From positions 62,001 to 126,000 of the forward strand of contig CAZIOT010000006.1 in NCBI GenBank assembly GCA_964540965.1: a DNA stretch of 64,000 nt, read 5' to 3'. Both the position numbers and the translations under genes were made by a program. The notes below the pieces were generated by a model. That model did not search any database and had not been told where the DNA came from. It saw only the letters and a list, made by a program, of their open reading frames with translations. Of the stretch, positions 40,715-50,091 are shown piece after piece (positions within the stretch are counted from its first letter, which is position 1; every line of letters starts with the position of its first letter). This stretch comes from JADYZU01 sp964540965. GTDB lineage: Bacteria > Pseudomonadota > Alphaproteobacteria > Rhodobacterales > Rhodobacteraceae.

Positions 40715-40770
40715 GCCAAAGGGTGACGGATTTGATCTGTCATCCCCTGCCGCCTTTGGCTAAATCCGTC
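40715..40770 (+). promoter_or_regulatory. Interleaved inverted repeats upstream of etfB
   Basis: Arm A GCCAAAGG (40715-40722) is complementary to A' CCTTTGGC (40753-40760). Arm B GACGGATTT (40725-40733) is complementary to B' AAATCCGTC (40762-40770). The order A-B-A'-B' gives either a pseudoknot or two mutually exclusive hairpins in the RNA. It ends 40 bases before the etfB ATG, where a leader element would be expected. Confidence 0.5.
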
Positions 40771-40810
40771 GCACAACATGATGTCGCGCGGAAGAAAGGG
40801 AGTCTCGCCC

Positions 40811-41571
<761 letters not shown>

Positions 41572-41572
<1 letters not shown>

Positions 41573-42498
41573 TGGCTGTTCTCCTGCTTGCGGAAGTGAA
41601 TGACGGTCAGCTTGCGACCGATTCGGTGGCCAAGGCGCTGACCGCGGTTGCGCCTTTGGGCGAGGTGCATGTGCTGGTGACGGGCGAGGGCTCGGACGCC
41701 GCCGCGGCGACCGCCGCCGGGCTGTCCGGCGTGGCCAGGGTGCTGGTCGCCGGCGACGCGGGGCTGAGCCATGGCATGGCCGAGGCGACGGCGGCGCTGG
41801 TCGTCTCGCTGGCCGGCGGCTATTCCCATATCACCGCGCCGGCGACGGCGTTCTCGAAATCGGTGCTGCCGCGCGTTGCGGCGCTGCTTGACGCGATGGT
41901 GATTTCCGATGTGACGGCGGTGGTCGATGCCGACACGTTCGAACGGCCGATCTATGCCGGCAACGCCATCCAGACGGTTAAGTCCGGCGATGCGAAAAAG
42001 GTGTTCACCATCCGCACCGCGGGCTTTGCCCCGGCGGCTGCCGGCGGTTCGGCCCCGGTGGAAGCCATCGCCGCCCCGGGTGGCGAGCCGAAGTCGTGGT
42101 GGGTCGAGGACCGGGTCGCCACCAGCGACCGGCCGGAACTGACCAGCGCCGGCATCGTCGTCTCGGGCGGGCGCGGCATCGGGTCGAAAGAGAACTTTGC
42201 CATCGTCGAGGCGCTGGCCGACAAGCTGGGCGCCGCCGTCGGCGCCAGCCGGGCGGCGGTCGATTCGGGCTATGCGCCGAACGACTGGCAGGTCGGGCAG
42301 ACCGGCAAGGTGGTGGCGCCGGCGCTGTATGTCGCGGTCGGCATCTCGGGCGCGATCCAGCATCTGGCAGGGATGAAGGACAGCAAGATCATCGTCGCCA
42401 TCAACAAGGACGAAGAGGCGCCGATCTTTCAGATCGCCGATGTCGGTCTGGTCGGTGACCTGTTCACCGTCCTGCCGGAACTGACCGGCAAGCTGTAG
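41572..42498 (+). CDS. etfA: Electron transfer flavoprotein alpha subunit
   Basis: 308-residue FAD-binding subunit. The C-terminal FAD domain shows VSGGRGIGSKENF (about 200-212), GASRAAVDSGYAPNDWQVGQ and the alpha-ETF signature LYVAVGISGAIQHLAGM (about 256-272), then IVAINKDEEAPIF. Coupled to etfB by a one-base overlap. A GC hairpin terminator follows before the convergent DUF6473 gene. Confidence 0.96.
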
Positions 42499-42506
42499 GC
42501 GCCCGC

Positions 42507-42528
42507 AGGCGGGCCTTGCGGCCCGCCT
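42507..42528. terminator. Hairpin terminator between convergent etfA and the DUF6473 gene
   Basis: AGGCGGGCC (42507-42515) pairs with GGCCCGCCT (42520-42528) around TTGC. The right foot overlaps the stop codon of the convergent gene. The T-tail is short (TTA), so it may act as a bidirectional stop aided by its 9-bp GC stem. Confidence 0.6.
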
Positions 42529-43400
42529 TACCCCGCCACCAGCCGCAGCGCCGGCGCCTCGGTCGGCATGGTGTTGCGGATCACTTCGGTCAGGTTTGCC
42601 GCCGCCTCTTCATGCGCGAGGGGGCCGGGCAATTCGCGCGCGGCGGGTTCCTGCAGGGGCGTGAACAGCATCCCCGCGGTGCCCTGCGCCAGGGCCCGGC
42701 CCGAGGGTTGAACCAGCACGACACCGCGCACCAGCGGACGCAGGGCATCGACCATGCGCCGGGTGACGAACAGGGGTTCGGCACGCAACGGATCGGGCCG
42801 GTCGTCCCAGGCCAGATCCGAGGGCAGATGCGGCGCGAACCACAACAGCAGGGTCCGCCGACCGATCCCGTCCAGCAGCAGCCGCATCCGCGCCGACCAG
42901 GCGGCCTGCAATTCGGCGCGCAGGATGTCGAACCTTTCGGGCGAGGTATCGTGCAGCCGGCCCAGCAGATGGCGGGTAAAGCAGATGTCCGAGAAATCCA
43001 CCTCGGGGTAGATCGCACGCAACACCGAGGAGGCGCGGGTGAAACGGTCGTTTCGCCGCGGATGCACGGTATAGAACCGGTTCGACAGGTTGTGCGCCCC
43101 GCCGATCTGCACCACGTTCAGCGTGGCCCCCACGGCGATGGCGCGGATGCCGGGATCATTCAGCCAGGCATCGACCGAGGCATTGGGCACACCAAGGTTG
43201 ACCGCGGCGATGCCCGTCGCCTCCTCGACCAGGGTCACGAAGGGCCGCTCGATGAACTTGCCATAGGTTTCGCTGCCGCCCAGAAAGGCGATATGCGGCC
43301 CCGACAGGTCGCGCGGCGGACCGCGGAAGTAAAGCCGTGACGTTCCATAGCGACAGGGCGCATAATTCACCCCTGCGCCGACACCTGTGTCGTATCGCAT
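42528..43400 (-). CDS. DUF6473-family protein
   Basis: A 290-residue protein with no signal peptide. It contains HIAFLGGSETYGKFI near residues 35-50, where GGSETYG resembles the GDS serine loop of SGNH-type hydrolases, and NLGVPNASVDAWL near 71-83. The central part has FTRHLLGRLHDTSPERF. I associate it with the DUF6473 family, which is mostly found in Rhodobacterales and often near polysaccharide or sulfotransferase genes; its activity is unknown. The ATG at 43400 follows GGGAATC and gives the usual length. Confidence 0.7.
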   Translation of the reverse strand: MRYDTGVGAGVNYAPCRYGTSRLYFRGPPRDLSGPHIAFLGGSETYGKFIERPFVTLVEEATGIAAVNLGVPNASVDAWLNDPGIRAIAVGATLNVVQIGGAHNLSNRFYTVHPRRNDRFTRASSVLRAIYPEVDFSDICFTRHLLGRLHDTSPERFDILRAELQAAWSARMRLLLDGIGRRTLLLWFAPHLPSDLAWDDRPDPLRAEPLFVTRRMVDALRPLVRGVVLVQPSGRALAQGTAGMLFTPLQEPAARELPGPLAHEEAAANLTEVIRNTMPTEAPALRLVAG

Positions 43401-43557
43401 GATTCCCACCAGTTTGTTCACCCGGAAGGGAGAGTCGCCCGGATTCGCTTTCCAAACCGCTAACGGGACAATTTGAGCGGTCACGGCACCGGTCCCGCCG
43501 CCTTGTCCGGCCAACCGCCTGCGCCTATGCTGCGCCTGCAAAATGGAGGGCGGCGCG

Positions 43558-44433
43558 ATGGCGATCGAGACAGTGGGCGTGGTTGGGGCAGGCCAGATGG
43601 GCAACGGCATCGCCCATGTCCTGGCACTGGCAGGTTACGAGGTGCGGCTGACCGACATCAGCGCCGATGCCCTGCAGGCGGCGGTGGGCCGGATCGACAA
43701 GAACCTTGACCGGCAGGTCAACCGCGGCACCATCAGCGCCGCCGACAAGGCCGCTGCCATGGGCCGCATCGCCACCACCACCACGCTGACCGACCTTGGC
43801 CGCACCGACCTGGTGATCGAGGCCGCGACCGAGAAGGAAAGCGTCAAGCAGGCGATCTTTGCCGAACTGCTGCCGCATCTCAAACCCGAGACGATCCTGA
43901 CCTCGAACACCTCCTCGATCTCGATCACCCGGCTGGCCAGCCGCACCGACCGGCCGGAACGCTTCATGGGCTTCCACTTCATGAACCCGGTGCCGGTGAT
44001 GCAGCTGGTCGAACTGATTCGCGGCATCGCCACCGACCAAGCCACGTTCGACGCCTGCCTTGGCGTGGTGCAGCGGCTGGGCAAGACCGCCGCCACGGCC
44101 GAGGATTACCCGGCCTTCATCGTCAACCGCATCCTGATGCCGATGATCAACGAGGCGGTCTATGCCCTGTATGAAGGCGTCGGCAACGTGCTGTCGATCG
44201 ACACCTCGCTGAAACTGGGCGCCAATCACCCGATGGGGCCGCTGGAACTGGCCGATTTCATCGGGCTGGACACCTGCCTTGCCATCATGAACGTGCTGCA
44301 TGACGGGCTGGCCGACACCAAATACCGGCCCTGTCCGCTTCTGGTCAAATATGTCGAGGCCGGCTGGCTGGGCCGCAAGACCCAGCGCGGCTTTTACGAC
44401 TACCGCGGCGCCGAGCCGGTGCCGACCCGGTAG
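43558..44433 (+). CDS. hbd: 3-hydroxybutyryl-CoA dehydrogenase
   Basis: NAD-dependent oxidation of 3-hydroxybutyryl-CoA (or the reverse reduction), 291 residues. The Rossmann segment VGVVGAGQMGNGIAHVLALAG (core GAGQMGNG) lies near 6-25. The catalytic region includes LTSNTSSISITRLA, GFHFMNPVPVMQLVE (catalytic His) and ANHPMGPLELADFIGLD. The ATG at 43558 sits seven bases after GGAGGG. Closeness to etfBA fits acyl-CoA or polyhydroxybutyrate metabolism. The TAG stop is supplied by the palindromic element at 44430-44455. Confidence 0.93.
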   Translation: MAIETVGVVGAGQMGNGIAHVLALAGYEVRLTDISADALQAAVGRIDKNLDRQVNRGTISAADKAAAMGRIATTTTLTDLGRTDLVIEAATEKESVKQAIFAELLPHLKPETILTSNTSSISITRLASRTDRPERFMGFHFMNPVPVMQLVELIRGIATDQATFDACLGVVQRLGKTAATAEDYPAFIVNRILMPMINEAVYALYEGVGNVLSIDTSLKLGANHPMGPLELADFIGLDTCLAIMNVLHDGLADTKYRPCPLLVKYVEAGWLGRKTQRGFYDYRGAEPVPTR

Positions 44434-44455
44434 GGTGGGTCTTGACCCACCTTAC
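44430..44455. repeat. Palindromic element, copy 3 (closes two convergent genes)
   Basis: Exact reverse complement of copies 1 and 2. It lies between the convergent dehydrogenase and acyltransferase genes; its TAG (44431-44433) ends the plus-strand gene and its TAA (44452-44454, minus strand) ends the other. Only the 18-bp hairpin core lies between the two stops. Confidence 0.8.
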
Positions 44456-45336
44456 CCCGTGCGGCCCAGCGCCAGCGTCTGGTCGCGCAGCCAGGCCATG
44501 AAGGCGCGCGGGTCGCCAAGGCGGGCCGCGGTCTCGGCCGTGGGGATCGGCTCGCCGATCACCGGCTTTTGCGGATGGTCCATGGCATGGACGATCTCGT
44601 GCAGCAGCAGCCCCTGCCGCAGCGTCGGCGACATCTGCGCCGCGATCTGGTACCAGCGCGAATTCGAGCCGGGGAAATAGACCGGCAGCACCGTTGCGCC
44701 CGAGGTGCGGATCATCTTGGCGGTAAAGACGTTCCACTCGGCCTCGACCGCCGGACCGAACAGCGATTGCGCGCTCGCCACCACGCCCGAGGGGAACAGG
44801 GCGACCAGCCCGCCGGACTTCAGATGGTCCATCGCCTTGGCGCGCATCTCGATCATCTTGCGCTGGCTGTCCTCTTCGTGCGGGAAGGGGACGGGGATCA
44901 TGTAGCTGGCGGCGCTTTCGTCGATCCCGGTCAGGATCGAGCGGGTAAGGATGCGGTAGTCCTGCCGCACGCGGCCGATCAGGTCGGCCAGGATCATGCC
45001 GTCGACAAGGCCGTGCGGATGGTTGGCCACCAGCACCACCGGGCCTTCGCGCGGGATGCGGGCCAGATCCTCGGCCGCGGTCAGAAGGTCGATGCCCATC
45101 ACGTCCAGGCAGGCCCGCCAGAACGCCTGGCCTTGCGGCGTGCCGCGCCGTTCGAATTCGCGGATGCGGCGCAGGATGGTGATCTTGCCGGTCAGCCATT
45201 CGATGCCGCGGATCGCGGTCCGCTTGACCGGGCTGTCGAAGGTGTTCGAATAGGTCAGGCTGCGGCGGTCATAGACCCGAGGCGCGTCGTTCATGCGCGC
45301 GGCGGCAATCGCGGGGCGGGTGCTGGTATCGGTCAA
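44452..45336 (-). CDS. Lysophospholipid acyltransferase (PlsC-like) family protein
   Basis: 294-residue protein with the acyltransferase block I motif in VVLVANHPHGLVDGMI (about 98-113; an NH-x5-D variant), block III-like GLVALFPSGVVAS near 175-187 and VLPVYFPGSN near 217-226. Probably a membrane-associated glycerophospholipid or ornithine-lipid acyltransferase. The start is uncertain: the TTG at 45336 has GAGGGA upstream, whereas the in-frame ATG at 45294 has no ribosome-binding site. The stop lies in the palindromic element. Confidence 0.82.
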   Translation of the reverse strand: MTDTSTRPAIAAARMNDAPRVYDRRSLTYSNTFDSPVKRTAIRGIEWLTGKITILRRIREFERRGTPQGQAFWRACLDVMGIDLLTAAEDLARIPREGPVVLVANHPHGLVDGMILADLIGRVRQDYRILTRSILTGIDESAASYMIPVPFPHEEDSQRKMIEMRAKAMDHLKSGGLVALFPSGVVASAQSLFGPAVEAEWNVFTAKMIRTSGATVLPVYFPGSNSRWYQIAAQMSPTLRQGLLLHEIVHAMDHPQKPVIGEPIPTAETAARLGDPRAFMAWLRDQTLALGRTG

Positions 45337-45374
45337 TTGGCCGGTCCCTCAGTTGCCAGGGGCCTGCCAGCGCG

Positions 45375-45647
45375 CTAGTCACCTTCGCCGAACCTGCCTG
45401 CGACCAGCGCGGCAATGGCGTCGGCCAGCTTGTCGGCTTCGGCCCCTTTCGTCTCGACCTCAATAAAGCTTCCCTTTGACGCTGCCAACATCAAAAGGCC
45501 CATGATGCTGTCTCCGGCAGCACTCAGCCCATCGCGGCTGACGGTTGCCGTGGCGTCATGCGCCTCGACCACCTCGACCAGCTTGGCCGAGGCGCGGGCA
45601 TGCAGGCCCTTGATATTGACGATCTGCAACCGCCGGCTGGCCATCAT
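45375..45647 (-). CDS. ptsH: HPr phosphocarrier of the alphaproteobacterial regulatory PTS
   Basis: 90-residue HPr-fold protein. The phosphorylated histidine is His16 in KGLHARASAK, and the HPr-kinase target serine is Ser47 in GDSIMGLLMLA, so both regulatory sites are intact. It follows the EIIA gene after one base and shares an operon with hprK. Together they form a regulatory relay with no sugar-specific EIIBC nearby, so the likely job is carbon/nitrogen signalling. Confidence 0.93.
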   Translation of the reverse strand: MMASRRLQIVNIKGLHARASAKLVEVVEAHDATATVSRDGLSAAGDSIMGLLMLAASKGSFIEVETKGAEADKLADAIAALVAGRFGEGD

Positions 45648-45648
45648 G

Positions 45649-46062
45649 TCAGGTTCCCCAACCGCGGATCGCGTCGTCGCCGACGATCTGCGCGTCGATA
45701 TACTTGCGCCCGGCTTCCAGGGCGAGCGGCACCGCCTCGGCCACCGGCTTGCGCCGCGACTTGAACAGCTTGATCAACATGGGCAGGTTGGCGCCATAGA
45801 GGATGCGGCGATTTGCCCGGCCGCAGGCCACCAGCGACAGGTTCGAGGGCGAGCCGCCGAACATGTCGGTGACCACCACCACGCCGCCGCCCTGGTCGAC
45901 CGAATCGGCCGCCTCGCAGATCTCGCGCTGTTTTGCCGGCCGGCTGTCCTCGGGCTGGATGGCGACGGTGGCGACGTGATCCTGCTTGCCCACGACATGT
46001 TCGACAGTGGCGAGAAATTCCCGCGCAAGGCCGCCATGGGCCACAATGACGATACCGATCAC
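45649..46062 (-). CDS. Mannose-type EIIA (regulatory PTS)
   Basis: 137-residue EIIA-Man fold protein, MIGIVIVAHGGLAREFL with the phosphorylated His9, and TDMFGGSPSNLSL near 65-77. It starts with GTG at 46062, overlapping the rapZ stop as GTGA. No EIIB/C/D genes are near, as usual in alphaproteobacteria, where this EIIA (called PtsM or ManX) acts in regulation through HPr. Between rapZ and ptsH. Confidence 0.92.
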   Translation of the reverse strand: MIGIVIVAHGGLAREFLATVEHVVGKQDHVATVAIQPEDSRPAKQREICEAADSVDQGGGVVVVTDMFGGSPSNLSLVACGRANRRILYGANLPMLIKLFKSRRKPVAEAVPLALEAGRKYIDAQIVGDDAIRGWGT

Positions 46063-46976
46063 GCGTCCGGTCCCCGTTCGGCGCCGCCGTCGCGACGCTC
46101 AAGCTCCCTGTGTCGCTTTGACACGGGCCAGCCTTCATCCGCAAGGGTCCGGGCAAGACATTCCGCGACTGTGACCGAACGGTGTTGCCCGCCGGTGCAG
46201 CCGAAACCTATCGACAGATGCGCCTTGCCCTCTTCGCGCGAGGCGGGAAGGAGCAGGCGGATCAGGTCGCCGATCCGCGCCATGAATTCGGCAAAGCGCG
46301 GATCGGCGCGGACGAAATCCTGCACCGGCGCATCGCGGCCGTCGCGATTGCGCAGTGCCGCGTCCCAATGCGGATTGCGCAGGAAGCGGCAGTCAAGCAC
46401 GATGTCGAGCCCGCGCGGCAAACCGCGCTTGTAGCTGAAGCTTTGCAGCGTCACCGTCATCGGCCGGGTGCCCGCCGGGGCGAACCAGCGTTCGACCTCG
46501 GCCGTCAGGTCATGCGGCGACAGGCCCTCGGAATCGATCAGCACATCGGCGCGGGCGCGGATCGGCACCAGCAATTCGCGTTCGCGGCGGATGCCGGGCA
46601 ACGGGCCCTGGGCATCGGCCGCCGGATGCGGCCGGCGGGTGCTGTGATAGCGGCGCAGCAGCTCGTCCTCGCTGCTGTCAAGGAACAGGACCGAGAGCCG
46701 CAGGTCGGGCCGCGCCGACAGCCGGTCGATCAGTTCGATCATCGCATCGGTGGAAAAGTCGCGGGTGCCGGTGCCGATGCCGACGGCAAGCGGCCGCGAC
46801 AGCGGCGGGCCGTCGACCAGCCGCGGCAACAGCGACAGGGGCAGGTTGTCGATCACCTCGTGCCCCAGATCCTCGAGCGCGTTGATCGCGGTCGAGCGGC
46901 CGGCCCCGGACGGCCCGGTGACAAGGATCAGCCGGGTGGCGGGGTCGGTGGGGTCGGTGGGGTCAGCTTCGGTCAT
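46059..46976 (-). CDS. rapZ: RNase adapter protein RapZ (YvcJ family)
   Basis: 305-residue nucleotide-binding protein. Walker A VTGPSGAGRSTA lies near 19-30, and the C-terminal domain includes SFGYKRGLP-like QSFSYKRGLPRGLDIVLDCRFL (key part FSYKRGLPRGLDIVLDCRF) and GFGCTGGQHRSVTVAE near 275. In E. coli RapZ controls amino-sugar synthesis through small RNAs; in alphaproteobacteria the role is open. It overlaps hprK by 14 bases. The N-terminus carries a DPT repeat from a 9-bp tandem repeat at 46941-46964. Confidence 0.93.
   Translation of the reverse strand: MTEADPTDPTDPATRLILVTGPSGAGRSTAINALEDLGHEVIDNLPLSLLPRLVDGPPLSRPLAVGIGTGTRDFSTDAMIELIDRLSARPDLRLSVLFLDSSEDELLRRYHSTRRPHPAADAQGPLPGIRRERELLVPIRARADVLIDSEGLSPHDLTAEVERWFAPAGTRPMTVTLQSFSYKRGLPRGLDIVLDCRFLRNPHWDAALRNRDGRDAPVQDFVRADPRFAEFMARIGDLIRLLLPASREEGKAHLSIGFGCTGGQHRSVTVAECLARTLADEGWPVSKRHRELERRDGGAERGPDA
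46941..46964. repeat. In-frame 9-bp tandem repeat at the rapZ N-terminus
   Basis: GGGGTCGGT occurs twice (46941-46949, 46950-46958) plus a partial GGGGTC. On the minus strand it encodes the DPTDPTDP run near residues 5-12. Unit-number change would keep the frame, so it would alter only tail length. Confidence 0.6.
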
Positions 46977-47400
46977 CGTGGCGTCCGCCGAGGATATAGG
47001 CCCGGATCGCCGCGGCGAAATGGGGCGTGTCCGATTTGTGAAGAAGCGGCAGGGTCACGTCCAGCAGGACGATGGTCCGGGGTTCGGGCAGGCGGGCGGT
47101 TTCGACCTGGCCAAGGTCGACGACCAGCGCGACCGGGCAGGGCGGATGCGGATCGCTGCGCAGGATGCCGACGCCGCGCGCCTCGATCAGGCCGGACAGG
47201 GCAGGGGGGCACGAGGCGACAAGGACGGGCGCCGGGTTCGCCCCAGCCGCCTGCACCACCGTGCGGTCGTCTGCGACCAGCGCCGCGCCCTGTGCCATCA
47301 GTTCCAGCGCCAGCCCGGACTTGCCGCTGCCCGAGGGGCCGAGGATCACGATGCCGCGCCCGCCGACCGCAACCGTCGTGGCGTGAAGCACCAGCGTCAT
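46963..47400 (-). CDS. hprK: HPr kinase/phosphorylase (short alphaproteobacterial form)
   Basis: 145-residue protein corresponding to the C-terminal catalytic domain of HprK. Walker A is ILGPSGSGKSGLALEL (about 19-34). The conserved second block LVADDRTVV (about 41-49) and a GLIEARGVGILRSD segment follow. The N-terminal domain of firmicute HprK is absent, which is normal in this class. It phosphorylates HPr at the serine site. It lies 3 bases after chvG and overlaps rapZ, tying the two-component system to the PTS. Confidence 0.9.
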   Translation of the reverse strand: MTLVLHATTVAVGGRGIVILGPSGSGKSGLALELMAQGAALVADDRTVVQAAGANPAPVLVASCPPALSGLIEARGVGILRSDPHPPCPVALVVDLGQVETARLPEPRTIVLLDVTLPLLHKSDTPHFAAAIRAYILGGRHDDRS

Positions 47401-47403
47401 GAC

Positions 47404-49176
47404 CTAGATCGGCAGCCCCACGACAAAGCGGGCGCCCAGCGGATCCGAGGTCTGGTCGGCCTCGGTCGGGCGGATGTTTTCCGCCCAGATGACACCGCCA
47501 TGCGCCTCGACGATCTGCTTGGAGATGGCAAGGCCAAGGCCGGAATTGTTGCCGAAGTGTTCGGGTGGGCGTTCGGAATAGAAGCGCTGGAAAACCTTGG
47601 TCAGCGCCGCTTCGGGAATGCCCGGCCCGGTATCCTCGACCACCACCAGCACGCGGTTCTCGCGCTGGCGCGCCCAGACGCGGATCGCGTCGCCATCCTC
47701 GCAGAAGGAAATCGCATTGGTGATGAGGTTGACGAAAACCTGCGCCAGCCGCCCCTCGAGCCCCTGGATGAAGATCGGCTGCGCCGGCAGATCGACGATG
47801 AAGTCGATGCCCTTGTCGCGGGCGCCCCTGCCCAGATGCTCGCCCAGATTGCCCAGCATGCGCAGAAGGTCAAAGGACTGTTCCTCTTCCTTGACCAGTT
47901 CACTGTCAAGGCGCGAGGCGGTCGAGATGTCGGTGACCAGCCGGTCCAGCCGCATCACGTCATGCTCGATGATCTCGAGCAGTTTTTCCCGCTGGTCGTC
48001 GCGCCTGGCGATCCGCATCGTGCCGACGGCCGACCGCAGCGAGGCGAGCGGATTCTTGATCTCATGCGCCACATCGGCGGCGAATTGTTCATTCGATTCA
48101 ATTCGTTCGTACAGGGCCGAGACCATGCCGCGCATCGCCTCGGACAGCCGGCCGATCTCGTCCGGGCGGGCGGTCAGGTCGGGGATACGGATGCGCGTCG
48201 GACTCATCTTGCGGGCGTTGCGGTCGCGGCCGAGTTCGGCGGCGGCGGCAAGATCGGCAATCGGATTGGCGATGGTCGAGGCGAGGACCAGGCTGAGGCC
48301 GATCGAGACGACGATGCCGACGGCGAACATCTTGAGCGTCTGTTCGCGTTCGCGGCGGACCAGCGCGTCGATCTCGCCGGCGGCGCTGGCCAGCGCCACC
48401 ACGCCGATGACGCTGCCGTTGTGGATGACCGGGGTGGCGACGGTGAAAATGGTGCGCCCCGCCGGGTCGGTGCCGGTGTCGACGGTGGTGCCCTGGGTCA
48501 GCGCCTGCGGCGCCAGCCCGGCGGCGATGGCCAGCCGGTCGGGCACCGGCGGCGGCGGCGCGTCGCGGGCGACCAGCGCGGCCATGCCATCCCAGGCGCC
48601 GTTCAGAAGATCGGTGAACAGCGTGCCGCCGGCGTCGTAATCCAGCCCGGCGACGACAGCATCCTCGGCCGCGGCGCGCTGGGCGATCAGGTTGTCGGCG
48701 GTGTCGAACAGGAACACCTCGATCCCGCCGCGCAGGTCAAGGCCGGCAAGGGCAAGGCCGGGGTCGATGCCGTCGCCGGTGGCAAGGTTGACCGGCGCGC
48801 CCTGCGGCAGCCGCGCCTCGACCGCGTCGGCGACCAGCTCGGCCTCGGACACCAGCGCATTGGCGCGCTGGAAGGCAAGGTTGGCGCGCGAGGGCGCGAA
48901 CCACAGCATCCCCGCCACCAGCACGATCAGCGCGATCAGGTTGAAGGTGATGATCTTGCGCGCCAGCGGCGAGCGGTTGAGGGTCAGGAGCCCGCGCCGC
49001 CGGCGCCCGTCCTGCAGGTCACGTTCCAGCGCGTCGGGGGCGACGAAATCGTCGCCCAGCACGACATCGCCGGGGGCGCCGCGCTGGCGCGCGGACACCG
49101 ATTGCTGTGACATCCCGGCCGCCGCGCGGCGGACGGAATTGAGGTCGCGCACGTCGATCCGGGGCACAGCGGCCAT
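47404..49176 (-). CDS. chvG: Sensor histidine kinase ChvG
   Basis: 590-residue membrane kinase. TM1 lies near 77-96 (IITFNLIALIVLVAGMLWF), followed by a periplasmic sensor domain to about 265 and TM2 near 276-296 (MFAVGIVVSIGLSLVLAST). Then come HAMP, the dimerisation/phosphoacceptor segment DVAHEIKNPLASLR (His about 371) and the ATPase with N, G1 and G2 boxes (NAISFCEDG, VEDTGPGIP, GLGLAISKQIVEAHGG). Orthologues (ChvG/ExoS) sense acid and envelope stress. It follows chvI by 9 bases. A polar N-terminal tail of about 70 residues is typical of this branch. Confidence 0.94.
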   Translation of the reverse strand: MAAVPRIDVRDLNSVRRAAAGMSQQSVSARQRGAPGDVVLGDDFVAPDALERDLQDGRRRRGLLTLNRSPLARKIITFNLIALIVLVAGMLWFAPSRANLAFQRANALVSEAELVADAVEARLPQGAPVNLATGDGIDPGLALAGLDLRGGIEVFLFDTADNLIAQRAAAEDAVVAGLDYDAGGTLFTDLLNGAWDGMAALVARDAPPPPVPDRLAIAAGLAPQALTQGTTVDTGTDPAGRTIFTVATPVIHNGSVIGVVALASAAGEIDALVRREREQTLKMFAVGIVVSIGLSLVLASTIANPIADLAAAAELGRDRNARKMSPTRIRIPDLTARPDEIGRLSEAMRGMVSALYERIESNEQFAADVAHEIKNPLASLRSAVGTMRIARRDDQREKLLEIIEHDVMRLDRLVTDISTASRLDSELVKEEEQSFDLLRMLGNLGEHLGRGARDKGIDFIVDLPAQPIFIQGLEGRLAQVFVNLITNAISFCEDGDAIRVWARQRENRVLVVVEDTGPGIPEAALTKVFQRFYSERPPEHFGNNSGLGLAISKQIVEAHGGVIWAENIRPTEADQTSDPLGARFVVGLPI

Positions 49177-49185
49177 GACGGGGCC

Positions 49186-49887
49186 TTATTCCTCGTTATA
49201 GCGATAGCCGATGCCGTAGAGCGTCTCGATCGCGGTGAAATCGTCGTCGACCGAGCGCATCTTCTTGCGCAACCGCTTGATATGGCTGTCGATGGTGCGG
49301 TCGTCGACGTAGACCTGATCGTCATAGGCCACGTCCATCAGCTGGTCGCGCGACTTGACGAAACCCGGCCGCTGCGCCAGCGCCTGCAGCAGCAGGAATT
49401 CGGTGACGGTCAGCGACACGTCGCGGCCTTTCCACTTCACCGCATGGCGCAGCGGATCCATGGTCAGGTTGCCGCGGCTCAGCACCTTGTTTTCTTCGGT
49501 CGGGTCGGGGACATCGCCGGAAATCGCGTCCTGCCGGCGCAAGAGCGCGCGGATCCGTTCGACCAGAAGCCGTTGCGAGAACGGCTTTTTCACATAATCG
49601 TCGGCGCCCATCCGCAGACCCAGAACCTCGTCGATCTCGTCGTCCTTCGAGGTCAGGAAGATGACCGGCATCGAGGTTTTCTGCCGCAGCCGCTGCAGCA
49701 GATCCATGCCGTCCATGCGGGGCATCTTGATGTCGAGCACGGCCATGTCGGGCATGCGCTTGTTGAACGCATCGAGGGCGGCCTGCCCGTCGTTGTAGGT
49801 GTCGACCTCGAACCCTTCTGCCTCGAGCGTCATCGACACCGAGGTAAGGATATTGCGGTCGTCATCGACCAAGGCGATCTTGGACAT
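49186..49887 (-). CDS. chvI: Response regulator ChvI
   Basis: 233-residue OmpR-type regulator with receiver phosphoacceptor Asp52 in MAVLDIKMPRMDG and switch Lys in YVKKPFSQRL near 100-110. The winged-helix C-terminus ends RRKMRSV-like IKRLRKKMRSVDDDFTAIETLYGIGYRY (key part ETLYGIGYRY). It heads the operon chvI-chvG-hprK-rapZ-EIIA-ptsH and is divergent from pckA; in related bacteria ChvI affects pckA expression. Confidence 0.95.
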   Translation of the reverse strand: MSKIALVDDDRNILTSVSMTLEAEGFEVDTYNDGQAALDAFNKRMPDMAVLDIKMPRMDGMDLLQRLRQKTSMPVIFLTSKDDEIDEVLGLRMGADDYVKKPFSQRLLVERIRALLRRQDAISGDVPDPTEENKVLSRGNLTMDPLRHAVKWKGRDVSLTVTEFLLLQALAQRPGFVKSRDQLMDVAYDDQVYVDDRTIDSHIKRLRKKMRSVDDDFTAIETLYGIGYRYNEE

Positions 49888-50091
49888 GGGATACCTCTGC
49901 TACGATTGTCTTGCCTGTGTTTTTTCCAGTCTTGTCGCCGGAAGCCGGCCCCGAATCAATCCCATTGTGTGATTCGCCGCCCTTTCCCGCACTCCATCCG
50001 GGCCGAAATACAACAGACCAAGCTAAAAAATCGTAACCGGCGGCGGGCCGCTGGGGCGGGTTTCCGCCGGCGTTCAGGGGTCAGCCATCTG
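49888..50091. other. chvI-pckA divergent region, chvI-proximal part
   Basis: The gap between chvI and pckA totals 324 bases. This part contains no coding frame that I can support. Promoters for both directions must lie here or in the direct-repeat region that follows; I cannot define them. Confidence 0.4.
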
